A stretch of DNA of 64,000 nt from positions 62,001 through 126,000 of the forward strand of contig NZ_SNWQ01000011.1 of NCBI RefSeq assembly GCF_004361855.1, written 5' to 3'. Below, piece after piece: positions 15,996-25,917 of the stretch. Within the stretch, counting starts at the first letter, position 1; every line of letters starts with the position of its first letter. The position numbers were made by a program, and so were the translations under genes. The DNA comes from Kribbella caucasensis (GTDB lineage: Bacteria; Actinomycetota; Actinomycetes; Propionibacteriales; Kribbellaceae). The notes under the pieces are model-generated. The model made no database searches. It worked only from the letters and a program-made list of their open reading frames with translations, and was not told the DNA's origin.

Positions 15996-17795
15996 ATGCC
16001 GTCCGTGGATTCGCACGCGCCCGCAACACCAGCCGTGCTCCCTCCGGCCTACCCGGACCGCGCCGCCTGGGGTACGGCGAGCAAGCTGCGGGCCTGGCAG
16101 GCGGAGGCGCTCAAGCTCTATCTGGACCAGCAGCCGAAGGACTTCCTGGCGGTCGCGACGCCGGGCGCGGGCAAGACCACGTTCGCGCTGACGGTCGCGT
16201 CCGAGTTGCTGCACCGCCGGGTGATCGAGCGGGTCACTGTGGTGACGCCGACCGAGCACCTCAAGGTCCAGTGGGCCGAGGCGGCCGACCGGGCCGGGAT
16301 CGCGATCGACCCGGCGTTCGCGGGCCGGCGCGGCAAGACGAACAAGGACTTCCAGGGTGTCGCCGTCACCTACGCCGGGGTCGCGGTCAACCCGCTGGCC
16401 TTTCGGGTCCGGACCGAGCGGCTCCGCACCCTGGTGATCCTCGATGAGGTACACCACGGCGGCGACGCGCTCAGCTGGGGTGACGGTGTCCGCGAGGCGT
16501 TCGAGCCGGCCACCCGTCGGCTCGCGCTGACCGGGACGCCGTTTCGCAGCGACGACAACCCGATCCCGTTCGTCACGTACGAGGAGGGGCCCGGCGGCGT
16601 CGCTCGGAGTAAAGCGGACTACACGTACGGCTATGGGCACGCGCTGCGCGACCACGTCGTCCGGCCGGTCATCTTCATGTCGTACTCCGGCGAGATGCGC
16701 TGGCGGACCAAGGCCGGGGACGAGGTGGCCGCGCGACTGGGCGAGCCGCTGACGAAGGACCTGACCGCGCAGGCACTTCGTACCGCGCTCGACCCGACCG
16801 GAGAGTGGATGCCGGCCGTGTTGTCGGCCGCGGACAAGCGGTTGACCGAGGTCCGGCGGCACATGCCGGACGCGGGCGGGCTCGTCATCTCCGGCGACCA
16901 GAACACGGCCCGGGCGTACGCGAAGGTGCTCCGCGAGCTGACCGGTGAGGCGCCGACAGTCGTCCTGTCCGACGAGAAGGCGGCGAGCAAGAAGATCGCC
17001 AAGTTCTCCGAGGGCGAGCAGCGCTGGATGGTCGCGGTCCGGATGGTGAGCGAGGGAGTCGACGTACCCCGGCTCGCGGTCGGGGTCTACGCGACGCCGA
17101 CGTCGACGCCGCTGTTCTTCGCCCAGGCGGTCGGTCGGTTCGTCCGGGCCCGGAAGCGGGGTGAGACGGCGTCGGTGTTCGTGCCGTCGGTGACGCGGTT
17201 GCTGAGCTTCGCCGCCGACATGGAGGCCGAGCGGGACCACGTGCTCGGCCGGAAGAACAGCAGGGAAGACGGTGACATCTTCGGGCTCGAGGACGACCTG
17301 ATCGCCCAGGCGAACAAGACCGAGGGCGCCGGCGACGACCTCGATGCGAAGTTCGAGGCGCTCGGGTCGGACGCGAGCTTCGACCGGGTGGTGTTCGACG
17401 GTGGTGACTACGGGACCGGTGGTGAGCTCGCCTCCGACGAGGAGCTCGACTTCCTCGGTCTGCCCGGCCTGCTCGAGCCCGACCAGGTCCGCGAGCTCCT
17501 CCGCGAACGACAGGCCAAGTCCATCGCCCAGCAGAAGCGCTCGCAGCGGACGGTCAGCGACAAGGAGGACCCGACCCCGACCGAGCTCGCCACGCACGAG
17601 CAGATCGCCCTGCTCCGCCGCGAACTCAACGGCCTGGTCGCCGCCTGGCACCACCGCACCGGCCAGCCCCACGGCGTCATCCACAACGACCTCCGCCGCA
17701 AACTCGGCGGCCCAGCCGCCGCCCACGCCTCCTCCACCCAACTCCGCGAGCGGATAGAACTGATCCGAGACTGGGCCACCCAACGCCGAGCCTGA
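15996..17795 (+). CDS. DEAD/DEAH-box helicase (superfamily 2)
   Basis: This 599-residue ATPase has the SF2 motifs in order: I (ATPGAGKTT, near residue 57), Ia/Ib region (VTPTEHLKVQWA), II (LDEVHH), III-like (LTGTPFR), and in the second RecA lobe VRMVSEGVDVPRL and QAVGRFVRARK. The C-terminal 200 residues are charged and helical. The family is related to type III restriction and XPB-like helicases, but no nuclease domain or methylase partner is present. The ATG at 15996 has GGGGGAG very close upstream. Adjacency to DUF3039 suggests a linked role in nucleic-acid metabolism. Confidence 0.88.
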   Translation: MPSVDSHAPATPAVLPPAYPDRAAWGTASKLRAWQAEALKLYLDQQPKDFLAVATPGAGKTTFALTVASELLHRRVIERVTVVTPTEHLKVQWAEAADRAGIAIDPAFAGRRGKTNKDFQGVAVTYAGVAVNPLAFRVRTERLRTLVILDEVHHGGDALSWGDGVREAFEPATRRLALTGTPFRSDDNPIPFVTYEEGPGGVARSKADYTYGYGHALRDHVVRPVIFMSYSGEMRWRTKAGDEVAARLGEPLTKDLTAQALRTALDPTGEWMPAVLSAADKRLTEVRRHMPDAGGLVISGDQNTARAYAKVLRELTGEAPTVVLSDEKAASKKIAKFSEGEQRWMVAVRMVSEGVDVPRLAVGVYATPTSTPLFFAQAVGRFVRARKRGETASVFVPSVTRLLSFAADMEAERDHVLGRKNSREDGDIFGLEDDLIAQANKTEGAGDDLDAKFEALGSDASFDRVVFDGGDYGTGGELASDEELDFLGLPGLLEPDQVRELLRERQAKSIAQQKRSQRTVSDKEDPTPTELATHEQIALLRRELNGLVAAWHHRTGQPHGVIHNDLRRKLGGPAAAHASSTQLRERIELIRDWATQRRA

Positions 17796-17854
17796 ACCTC
17801 CACAACCCACCCGCCCACAGCCCACGGTTGCAGCCGGTGAGCCCGGGGCTGTTG

Positions 17855-18739
17855 TTACCGCTGGGCTGGGCGGAAGGCTGAGCGGTACTGCAGGGGGCTC
17901 ATTGCGAAGCAGGCGCGGAAGCGGCGGCTGGCGTGGCTTGGGTCGGGCCAGCCGACCAGGGCGCCGATCGTGGCCATCGGCAGGTCGGTCTCGATCAGCA
18001 GGGCGGCGGCACGCTCGGCCCGGATGCGTTGCAGGTAGGCCATCGGCGACACGCCGACCGATCGGCCGAACAGGCGAACCAGGTACCCGGGCGCGAGGTT
18101 CACCTCGGTCGCCAGTTCGGTCAACGTCCACGGCCGATCGATGGTTGCCTCCAGCATCCGCATCGCCTGCTGTACGGCCGGGTGCGCCGGATCGGGCCGG
18201 TGCAACGGCTGATCACCGGTGGCCAGGGCGCCCGCAAGCAGCGTGAGGTGCCCGAGCCTGGACGCGGGCTGAGGGTCATCCGCGAGAGCAGTGCACCATC
18301 CGTCGACCTGTCGGACGGTGGTCTCGGTCAGCTGGATGGTCAGCCGCTCCGACGGGTGCCGGTGCGGAGGCTGGAAGATCCGGCCGAGCTGCGGGTCACC
18401 CGCGATCCAGGCCAGCTCGCGGGTGAACACGTCGGCGCCGACGTACGTGTTGTGCAACACCAGTTCGCGGCAGTGGCTGTAGCCGTGCCACTCGCCGGGC
18501 CGGAGTACGACGACCGAGCCGCGCCGGAGTATGGCCTCGCCTCCGGTCGAGACGTGGGTGGCCCGGCCGGCCAAGACCACAGCGATCTCGAAGAACGCGT
18601 GGCCGTGGGACGCCACGTCAGCGCGGAGGCGGATCCGCTCGGCGGCCACCGGTAGCTGCTCCGTGAACACCTCGGAGCGAAGGATCTCGTGCACGTCGCG
18701 TCCCACCTGAAGGTCAAGATCGTCCAAGAACTGGATCAC
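17855..18739 (-). CDS. AraC-family transcription regulator
   Basis: This 294-residue regulator has an N-terminal cupin sensor (HGHAFFEIAVVLAGRATHVS; RRGSVVVLRPGEWHGY) and the C-terminal double helix-turn-helix (WTLTELATEVNLAPGYLVRL; SHASRRFRACFAMSPLQYR). Such proteins commonly respond to sugars or small metabolites. It is divergent from a phytanoyl-CoA-dioxygenase-type gene starting 75 nt away, its likely target. No clear operator repeat was found in 18740-18814. Confidence 0.9.
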   Translation of the reverse strand: MIQFLDDLDLQVGRDVHEILRSEVFTEQLPVAAERIRLRADVASHGHAFFEIAVVLAGRATHVSTGGEAILRRGSVVVLRPGEWHGYSHCRELVLHNTYVGADVFTRELAWIAGDPQLGRIFQPPHRHPSERLTIQLTETTVRQVDGWCTALADDPQPASRLGHLTLLAGALATGDQPLHRPDPAHPAVQQAMRMLEATIDRPWTLTELATEVNLAPGYLVRLFGRSVGVSPMAYLQRIRAERAAALLIETDLPMATIGALVGWPDPSHASRRFRACFAMSPLQYRSAFRPAQR

Positions 18740-18814
18740 TGCCTGCTGTCCAGCCAGATACGCCGGCGAGACCCTGAAAAGACCTTACCGACAACGGATT
18801 CCCAGGGAGTGCAG

Positions 18815-19576
18815 ATGACCATGATCGAGCCCAAGATTCTCGACGACGAGACCATTTCCGCCTATCGCCGCGACGGTGTCGTCCGGATCGGCGGCATCAT
18901 CGGCCGGGCCGAGGCGGACCGCTTCCGGGACGCGGCCAGCGCCGCCGTCCGGACCGCGGCCGACAACGCGGCCGAGTCGGCGATCTTCAACCAGTACGTC
19001 AACATCTGGCAACAGGATCCGGTGCTGCGCGAACTCACCCTCGACTCCCGGCTGGCGAAGGTGGCGACCGCGCTGGCCGGCGTACCGCTCCGGCTGTGGC
19101 ATGACCAGGTGCTGATCAAGTCGCCGCACAACGGGGCGGCGACGGAGTTCCACCAGGACGCGCCGTACTGGCCGCATGCCGGCTCACGGCACGCGCTGTC
19201 GGCCTGGATCGCGCTGGTCGACGTCCCGGTCGAGCGCGGGTGCATGACCTTCATCCCGGGATCGCAGCGGCTGCGGGAGTTGCGCAAGCAGGATCTGTCC
19301 GACTCCCACGACCTGTTCCGGGCGGCACCCGAGTTGCAGTGGGAGGAGCGGCTGACGATTCCACTACGGGCCGGGGACTGCACGTTCCACAACGCGTACC
19401 TGGCCCACTCGGCGACGCCCAACCTGACCGACGACCCGCGGGTTGCGCACGTGGCGATCTTCATCGACGCCGACACGACGTACACGGGAGCGCCGCATGT
19501 CGTCACGGACGGCCTCGGCCTGACCGTGGGGGAGCCGCTCGAACACGAGTTGTTCCCCCGGGTCAGCGAGGGGTGA
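18815..19576 (+). CDS. Phytanoyl-CoA dioxygenase family (PhyH) oxygenase
   Basis: This 253-residue Fe(II)/2-oxoglutarate-dependent oxygenase has the proximal metal motif HxD in TEFHQDAPYWP and the distal His in AHSATPNLTDDPR. The Arg that binds 2-oxoglutarate is probably the one in DDPRVAH. The family hydroxylates varied substrates, so the substrate is open. The ATG at 18815 follows AGGGAG (18803-18808). It is divergent from the AraC-type gene and overlaps the end of the convergent MmyB-type gene by 14 bp. Confidence 0.88.
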   Translation: MTMIEPKILDDETISAYRRDGVVRIGGIIGRAEADRFRDAASAAVRTAADNAAESAIFNQYVNIWQQDPVLRELTLDSRLAKVATALAGVPLRLWHDQVLIKSPHNGAATEFHQDAPYWPHAGSRHALSAWIALVDVPVERGCMTFIPGSQRLRELRKQDLSDSHDLFRAAPELQWEERLTIPLRAGDCTFHNAYLAHSATPNLTDDPRVAHVAIFIDADTTYTGAPHVVTDGLGLTVGEPLEHELFPRVSEG

Positions 19577-20405
19577 GGTCCTGGGTGCCGATCACGTCGA
19601 GGAGGCGGATCGCCTGGTCGGAGGGGGAGCCGGGGTCGGCGGTGTAGAGGACGACCCGCTGGTCGCGTTCGGGGATGAGCAGGATCTCGCAGATCACGTC
19701 GATGCGGCCGACGACCGGATGGTGGATGGTCTGGCACATGCTCTGCTGGGTGGCGACCTCGTGCAGGGCCCAGATCCTGGCGAACTCCTTGCTGCCAGCG
19801 AGCAGGTCGTCAACCAGGGCCGCGATCGAGGGGTCATCGGGGAACTTGCCGGTCGCCGCACGCAGATCCGCGGCGGTCTCCCGCGCCCACTCCTCGGTCG
19901 CCTCCTTGCCGAAGAGTTCCTGCTGCCTCGTCCCACCGAGGAAGCGCAGGCGCAGCAGGTTCCGCTCCCGCGCCGGTACCGCCGAGAAGTCCCCGAGCAA
20001 CGCCGCCGCCAACGGATTCCACGCCAGGACGTCGTACTTCGCGTCGAGCACCACACCCGGTACGTCGAGCCGCGCGAGCATCCGCAGTACGCCGGTCCGG
20101 ACGTCGGAAGGTGGTCCCGGCAACGGGTCAGGTTGTTCGCCGGCGAGCCGGAACAAGTGATCGCGCTCGTCGGCGGACAACCGGAGCGCGCGGGCCAGAC
20201 CGGTCAGCACCGGACGCGACGGACGAGGGCCACGACCCTGTTCGAGCCGGGTGTAGTAGTCGGTCGACATGGTCGCGAGCGTGGCGACCTCCTCGCGCCG
20301 CAGCCCCGGCGTACGGCGCCGGAGGCCGGCGGGCAGACCGACGTCCGCCGGCCGGAGCCGCTCACGGCGGATCCGGAGGAAGTCGGCCAGCTGTCCTCGG
20401 TCCAT
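19563..20405 (-). CDS. MmyB-like (XRE-type) transcription regulator
   Basis: This 280-residue regulator has the same build as the gene at 2112: XRE helix-turn-helix with RRTPGLRREEVATLATMS, then an MmyB ligand domain (VLDAKYDVLAWNPLAAALLG) ending HHPVVGRIDVICEIL. The ATG at 20405 follows GGGAGG on the minus strand. It is divergent from a short-chain dehydrogenase gene. That pairing is described for MmyB-type regulators in actinomycetes, so the dehydrogenase is the expected target. The frame stays open far upstream but without protein-like sequence. Confidence 0.9.
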   Translation of the reverse strand: MDRGQLADFLRIRRERLRPADVGLPAGLRRRTPGLRREEVATLATMSTDYYTRLEQGRGPRPSRPVLTGLARALRLSADERDHLFRLAGEQPDPLPGPPSDVRTGVLRMLARLDVPGVVLDAKYDVLAWNPLAAALLGDFSAVPARERNLLRLRFLGGTRQQELFGKEATEEWARETAADLRAATGKFPDDPSIAALVDDLLAGSKEFARIWALHEVATQQSMCQTIHHPVVGRIDVICEILLIPERDQRVVLYTADPGSPSDQAIRLLDVIGTQDLTPR

Positions 20406-20507
20406 GCCTCCCAGGATCTCAGGAAGCTCGCAGGCCAGGGAGGGACTCCCGATCCCAGGCTCAACCCGCTCTGCCGCGCACCGCTGGACCACCACAACCT
20501 GGATGCC

Positions 20508-21236
20508 ATGAGCAACCACAAGATCGCCCTCGTCACAGGCGCCAGTAGGGGAATCGGCCGGGAGATCGCCCGGCAACTCGCGGAGCTCGGCCAGACCGTG
20601 CTGCTCGGCTCCCGGGATCTCGGCCGGGTTCAGGCCGTCGCCAAGGAACTGGCCGAGGATGGTCTCGACGTCACAGCCATCCAGCTGGACGTGAACGACC
20701 CGGAGTCCATCCGCGCCGCCGCGAAATGGGTCGAGGCCGAACACGGACGGCTCGACGTACTGGTCAACAACGCGGCGATCATCCCCGAGGGCGACACGGC
20801 CGTCTCCGAGATCGCGGCGAATGTACTGCGGCAGGCGTTCGAGACCAACGTGATCGGCCTGGTCGGCGTCACCCAGGAACTGCTCCCGCTGATCCGCAAG
20901 GCACCGGGCGCGCGGATCGTCAACCTGTCCACCTCGCTGGCCTCGTTCACCCAGGTCGCGGATCCGGCCTCGCGGATGTCGACCGTGCGCACCCTCGGCT
21001 ACAACTCCTCCAAGGCCGCGGCGAACATGGTCACGGTGATGCTTGCCAATGAGCTCCGCGGCACGGACATCCTGGTCAACGCCGCCGACCCCGGCAACTG
21101 CGCAACCGAAATGGGCGGATGGGACGCACCCCGCACCGCCTCCCAGGGCGCCGCGGTCGCCGTCCACCTGGCAACCGTTCCCGCCGACGGCCCAACCGCC
21201 GAGGTCCACACCGACACCGGCCGCCTCCCCTGGTAA
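20508..21236 (+). CDS. Short-chain dehydrogenase/reductase
   Basis: This 242-residue SDR has the cofactor motif TGASRGIG, the NNAA motif, and a serine in VNLSTS followed by the catalytic YNSSK. The Gly-rich loop and the basic residue after beta-2 (GSRDLGRVQ) suggest NADPH. It most resembles the carbonyl-reductase-like SDRs that MmyB-type regulators accompany. It is divergent from the MmyB-type gene; the 102-nt gap has G-rich repeats but no clear dyad. Confidence 0.9.
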   Translation: MSNHKIALVTGASRGIGREIARQLAELGQTVLLGSRDLGRVQAVAKELAEDGLDVTAIQLDVNDPESIRAAAKWVEAEHGRLDVLVNNAAIIPEGDTAVSEIAANVLRQAFETNVIGLVGVTQELLPLIRKAPGARIVNLSTSLASFTQVADPASRMSTVRTLGYNSSKAAANMVTVMLANELRGTDILVNAADPGNCATEMGGWDAPRTASQGAAVAVHLATVPADGPTAEVHTDTGRLPW

Positions 21237-21260
21237 GGGCCGGGTGGTTAGGTCATGACA

Positions 21261-21266
21261 TAGATT
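21261..21266 (+). promoter_or_regulatory. -10 element for a leaderless MFS transcript
   Basis: TAGATT lies exactly 6 nt before the GTG start at 21273, and no Shine-Dalgarno sequence is present. Confidence 0.5.
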
Positions 21267-21272
21267 GCCAGG

Positions 21273-22508
21273 GTGGCCCGTCTGCTGACCGATATCCGCC
21301 CGCTGCGGGAGTCGGCCGACTTCCGCAGGTTGTGGGTCGGGTCCACGGTCTCGCAGCTCGGGCAGCAGATGACCGCGGTCACCGTGTCGATCCAGGTGTA
21401 CGCGCTGACCGAGTCGACCTTCGCGGTCGGCCTGGTCGGGCTCTGCTCGCTGGTTCCGCTGGTCGTGTTCGGGCTGTACGGCGGGGCGATGGCGGACGCG
21501 ATCGACCGGCGGACCCTCGCGCTGGCCAGCAGTGCCGGACTCTGGCTGCTGTCCATGGTGCTGGTGGTCCAGTCGCAGCTGAGCTGGAACCAGGTGTGGA
21601 TCCTGTACGGCGTGGTCGCGCTCCAGTCGGCATGTTTCGCGATCAACAACCCGGCGCGAGCCGCGATCATCCCGCGACTGATCCGCCCAGAGCTCCTGCC
21701 GGCCGCGAACACCCTGAGCCAGGCGGCCTTCAACCTCGGCTTCACAGCCGGCCCGTTGATCGGGGCAGCGGTGATCGCCTGGCACGGCTTCGCCGCGGCG
21801 TACCTGGTCGACGTGATCACGTTCACGGCTGCGCTGTACGCGTTGTTCAGGCTGCCTCCCGTGCCACCGACAGGTCAGGTCCGGCGGGCAGGGATCCGGT
21901 CGGTGCTGGAGGGGTTCACCTTCCTCCGCGCCGCCCCGGCCCTGCTCGCCACCTTCCTGGCCGACATCTTCGCCATGGTCCTGGCCCAGCCGCGTGCACT
22001 CTTTCCCGCGGTGGCGGGCAGCTTCTTCGGAGGCGGCGTACGGACTGTCGGTCTGCTCCAGGCGGCGCCCGCGATCGGGGCGCTGGTGGGGGTGCTGTTC
22101 TCCGGCTGGGTGAGCCGGATCCGCCGTCAGGGCGTCGCGATCGCGGTGGCGATCTCCGTGTACGCCTTGGCGGTCGGGCTGTTCGGGTTGTCCCGGACGA
22201 TCTGGTTGGGAGTCGCGCTGCTCGCGTTGTCGGGTGCCGCCGACATGGTGAGTTCGGCGTACCGGAACACCGTGCTGCAGTCGGCCGCACCGGACGCGAT
22301 GCGGGGCCGGCTGCAAGGGGTCTTCATCGTGGTGGTCGCCGGTGGCCCGAGGCTCGGCGACTTCGTGGCCGGTACGACGGCCTCGCTCACCACCCCGACG
22401 ATCGCGCTGCTCGGCGGAGCGACCGCCTGCATCGTCGGCCTGCTCATCCTCCTCGCCCGAAACAGGCCGTTCCGGCAATACGACTCAGAGGTCAGGGCAC
22501 TGAGTTAG
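21273..22508 (+). CDS. MFS exporter (EntS-like)
   Basis: This 411-residue major-facilitator protein has twelve hydrophobic segments. The N-terminus (ADFRRLWVGSTVSQLGQQM) and the loop GGAMADAIDRRTL are typical of the EntS/TetV-like drug or siderophore exporter group. No siderophore genes are nearby, so the substrate is unknown. It starts with a GTG without a ribosome site. The gene ends in a 4-bp convergent overlap with the gene on the other strand. Confidence 0.88.
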   Translation: MARLLTDIRPLRESADFRRLWVGSTVSQLGQQMTAVTVSIQVYALTESTFAVGLVGLCSLVPLVVFGLYGGAMADAIDRRTLALASSAGLWLLSMVLVVQSQLSWNQVWILYGVVALQSACFAINNPARAAIIPRLIRPELLPAANTLSQAAFNLGFTAGPLIGAAVIAWHGFAAAYLVDVITFTAALYALFRLPPVPPTGQVRRAGIRSVLEGFTFLRAAPALLATFLADIFAMVLAQPRALFPAVAGSFFGGGVRTVGLLQAAPAIGALVGVLFSGWVSRIRRQGVAIAVAISVYALAVGLFGLSRTIWLGVALLALSGAADMVSSAYRNTVLQSAAPDAMRGRLQGVFIVVVAGGPRLGDFVAGTTASLTTPTIALLGGATACIVGLLILLARNRPFRQYDSEVRALS

Positions 22509-23248
22509 CCGCCGGTGACGAGTTTCTTGAGGACAGTCGGCCAGGAGTCCATGTCGGGATTGATCTTCTGCATCGGTTTGTCGTCGACGGTGACGACCGG
22601 GCGGTCGCCGAGCGGCTTCTTCAGCTTGATCGACAGGATGGAGACGTCGTCGCCCGGCTGGCACGGCTCGGTGGCGTCGTAGACCGCCATGATCTTCTCG
22701 TCGTACTCGACCACCTTCACGTCCAGCGAGCAGGTGCCGACGACGCCGATGACCAGGTCGAGGTCGTCGTACGAGGGCCGGTTCTGGATCCAGCGCAGGT
22801 ACTTCGGTTTGTTGCCCTCGACCACCTGGTACTGCGTGACCGGCTGCGGGTTCTCCTCGGTCACGTCACCGCTGCCGTCGCCGATGAAGGAGCCGTAGAG
22901 CATGTGGATACAGGGATCGGACCTGCTCTCCTCGCTGTCGCCGGCTCCCCAGGCCTGGGCCACCTGGTAGCAGCCGTTCGACTCCCGGTTCAGCGACACG
23001 TTGAAGCCGACCAGCGCCAGGGCGGCCAGCACCATCAGGCCGGCGAGCATCCGGCGCGACTTGATCCGCTTCGGGGTGAGCCGGGTCTCGCCGTCCTCCG
23101 GGTGCTGCTGGAACAGGCCGAGCGCGGTGCTGGTCCAGCGCGGGTTGATCAGGGTCGGTACCGCGTACAGCAGGATCAGAACCACGCAGACGGCGATGGC
23201 GGGGAGGAGCGCCCAGTAATTTCGCACGGCAGCAAGATACGGGGCCAT
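22505..23248 (-). CDS. Hypothetical membrane protein with two transmembrane segments
   Basis: This 247-residue protein has two membrane helices, near residues 10-32 and 65-85, with a basic cytoplasmic loop between them (RLTPKRIKSRR). An extracytoplasmic domain of about 160 residues follows. That domain holds four or five cysteines (GCYQVAQ, DPCIHML, GTCSLDV, EPCQPGD) that could form disulphides. I do not recognise the family. The ATG at 23248 gives a natural N-terminus (MAPYLAAVRNYW). Confidence 0.65.
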   Translation of the reverse strand: MAPYLAAVRNYWALLPAIAVCVVLILLYAVPTLINPRWTSTALGLFQQHPEDGETRLTPKRIKSRRMLAGLMVLAALALVGFNVSLNRESNGCYQVAQAWGAGDSEESRSDPCIHMLYGSFIGDGSGDVTEENPQPVTQYQVVEGNKPKYLRWIQNRPSYDDLDLVIGVVGTCSLDVKVVEYDEKIMAVYDATEPCQPGDDVSILSIKLKKPLGDRPVVTVDDKPMQKINPDMDSWPTVLKKLVTGG

Positions 23249-23257
23249 CGGTCCGCG

Positions 23258-23281
23258 CCCGAAAAACGGATACTCTTCGGG
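23258..23281. promoter_or_regulatory. IclR autoregulatory site and -10 element
   Basis: CCCGAA (23258-23263) and TTCGGG (23276-23281) form an inverted repeat around TACTCT (23271-23276), which is 6 nt before the GTG start at 23283 and so probably a leaderless -10. The same stretch holds CGAAAAACGGA (23260-23270), close to the CGATTAACGGA element found near hppD and hmgA. Confidence 0.5.
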
Positions 23282-23282
23282 A

Positions 23283-23927
23283 GTGCCCGCAGAGACGTCC
23301 CAGACGCTCGACCGGGGACTCACGGTCCTCGAGTTGCTGGCGGACGCCCCCGACGGCCTCTCGATCACCGAGCTGGCGGCCGCGCTGGGCGTCAGCCGGA
23401 CCGTCGTCTACCGCCTGGTCAACACGCTCGAACTGCACCGGCTGGTCCGCCGGGACAGCGAGGGCCGGGCCCGGCTCGGTCTCGCCGTGCTGCACTACAG
23501 CCGCCGCGTCCAGCCGACCCTGCGCGACGCCGCGTTGCCGGTGCTGCGCTCGCTGGCCGAGGACACCGGTGCGACGGCTCACCTGACCGTGGCCGATGGT
23601 GACGAAGCGCTCGCGATCGCGGTGATCGAGCCGAGCTGGACGGACTTCCACGTGTCCTACCGGATGGGTTCGCGGCACGCGCTGGACCAGGGGGCCGCGG
23701 GCAAGGCGATCCTGGCCGGCCGGCGCAAACCGGATCCGGCGGGCCGCCCGTTCGTGATCACCTCCGGCGAACTCCAGGCCGGCGCCCAGGGTGTGTCGTC
23801 CCCGGTTCTGGGTGTGCCGGGCGTCGAGGCGTCCATCGGCGTCGTGGTACTGGGCAAACTCGACCGAGACTTCGTCGGCCCCCGTGTCGCCCGGGCAGCG
23901 GTAGAAGTAGCCAAACGCCTCGCCTAA
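23283..23927 (+). CDS. IclR-family transcription regulator
   Basis: This 214-residue regulator has an N-terminal IclR winged helix (LTVLELLADAPDGLSITELA; VSRTVVYRLVNTLE) and a shortened effector domain (MGSRHALDQGAAGKAILAG; GVPGVEASIGVVVLG). Typical members are about 250 residues, so part of the effector domain is reduced. The location beside lrp/hppD, and a motif shared with the homogentisate promoter, suggest it governs tyrosine breakdown, as IclR-type HmgR does in Pseudomonas. The GTG start appears leaderless. It ends in a 4-bp convergent overlap with the Lrp gene. Confidence 0.88.
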   Translation: MPAETSQTLDRGLTVLELLADAPDGLSITELAAALGVSRTVVYRLVNTLELHRLVRRDSEGRARLGLAVLHYSRRVQPTLRDAALPVLRSLAEDTGATAHLTVADGDEALAIAVIEPSWTDFHVSYRMGSRHALDQGAAGKAILAGRRKPDPAGRPFVITSGELQAGAQGVSSPVLGVPGVEASIGVVVLGKLDRDFVGPRVARAAVEVAKRLA

Positions 23928-24397
23928 GACCGGGTGGCTGCCTGCACGAGCGGTAGGACTCGGTGGGCGACCTGTTCGGCGAGGGCGATCACGGTTGAGG
24001 CGCGCTGGACGCCGCGGACGATGACGACCTGGTCGATCACGCGCTGCAGGTCGGCGTTCGAGCGGGCGACGATCCGGCACCACAGGTCCTCGGCGCCGGT
24101 GATCGTGTAGACCTCCAGCACCTCCGGGATCCCGGCCAGCGCTGCGGCGACCGCGGTATGCCCCGACCCCTGCTCGATCTGCAACGTGGCGAACGCGGTC
24201 ACCGGGAATCCGATCGCCGCCGTGTCGATCTCCGGACCCCACCCGCGCACGACCCCGTCGCGCTGCATCCGGTCCAGCCGCGCCTGCACCGTGCCGCGCG
24301 CGACGCCGAGTCGCCGGGACGCCTCCAGCACTCCGACCCGCGGTTCGGTGGCGAACAGGTCGAGGATCCGGGCATCCAGCGCGTCCACCCCGGCCAT
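23924..24397 (-). CDS. Lrp/AsnC-family transcription regulator
   Basis: This 157-residue regulator has an AsnC-type helix-turn-helix (VDALDARILDLFATEPRVGV; GVARGTVQARLDRMQ) and a C-terminal RAM ligand-binding domain (VLEVYTITGAEDLWCRIVA). It probably senses an amino acid. The ATG at 24397 follows AAGGAG. It is divergent from hppD, and a Lrp-type control of tyrosine breakdown is plausible from that arrangement. Confidence 0.9.
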   Translation of the reverse strand: MAGVDALDARILDLFATEPRVGVLEASRRLGVARGTVQARLDRMQRDGVVRGWGPEIDTAAIGFPVTAFATLQIEQGSGHTAVAAALAGIPEVLEVYTITGAEDLWCRIVARSNADLQRVIDQVVIVRGVQRASTVIALAEQVAHRVLPLVQAATRS

Positions 24398-24432
24398 ACT
24401 CGCTCCTTCGATCGGGCAGCCTGACCAAATAG

Positions 24433-25755
<1,323 letters not shown>

Positions 25756-25798
25756 ACCTCCCTGGATACCTTCCCCGCCCCACCGCCCCGGTCCGTGT

Positions 25799-25858
25799 CG
25801 CCCCTGATACCGACAGTTCTCGTGTCCGATTAACGGATTGACTGTCGGGTCAGGGGCG
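25799..25858 (+). terminator. Long hairpin after hppD, with an IclR-like box in its loop
   Basis: CGCCCCTGA (25799-25807) pairs with TCAGGGGCG (25850-25858), and CCGACAGT (25810-25817) with ACTGTCGG (25841-25848), leaving only a small bulge. The loop carries TGTCCGATTAACGGA (25823-25837), which matches a box in the hmgA promoter at 14 of 15 positions. It could act as the hppD terminator, as an operator for the next gene, or both. Confidence 0.55.
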
Positions 25859-25917
25859 GTTCGCGTACGCTGCCCCATGAGTGCGCGTCGGGGCGTGCAT
25901 TCAGGAAGGGTTTTCCG

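Noticed and set aside
15951-18131. A 726-codon open frame antisense to the helicase
   Set aside because: It overlaps both the helicase and the AraC-type gene and has no recognisable domain.
20406-22478. The upstream extension of the minus-strand frame that contains the MmyB gene (971 codons in all)
   Set aside because: Only the last 280 codons are protein-like; the rest is antisense to the SDR and MFS genes. A good ribosome site sets the start at 20405.
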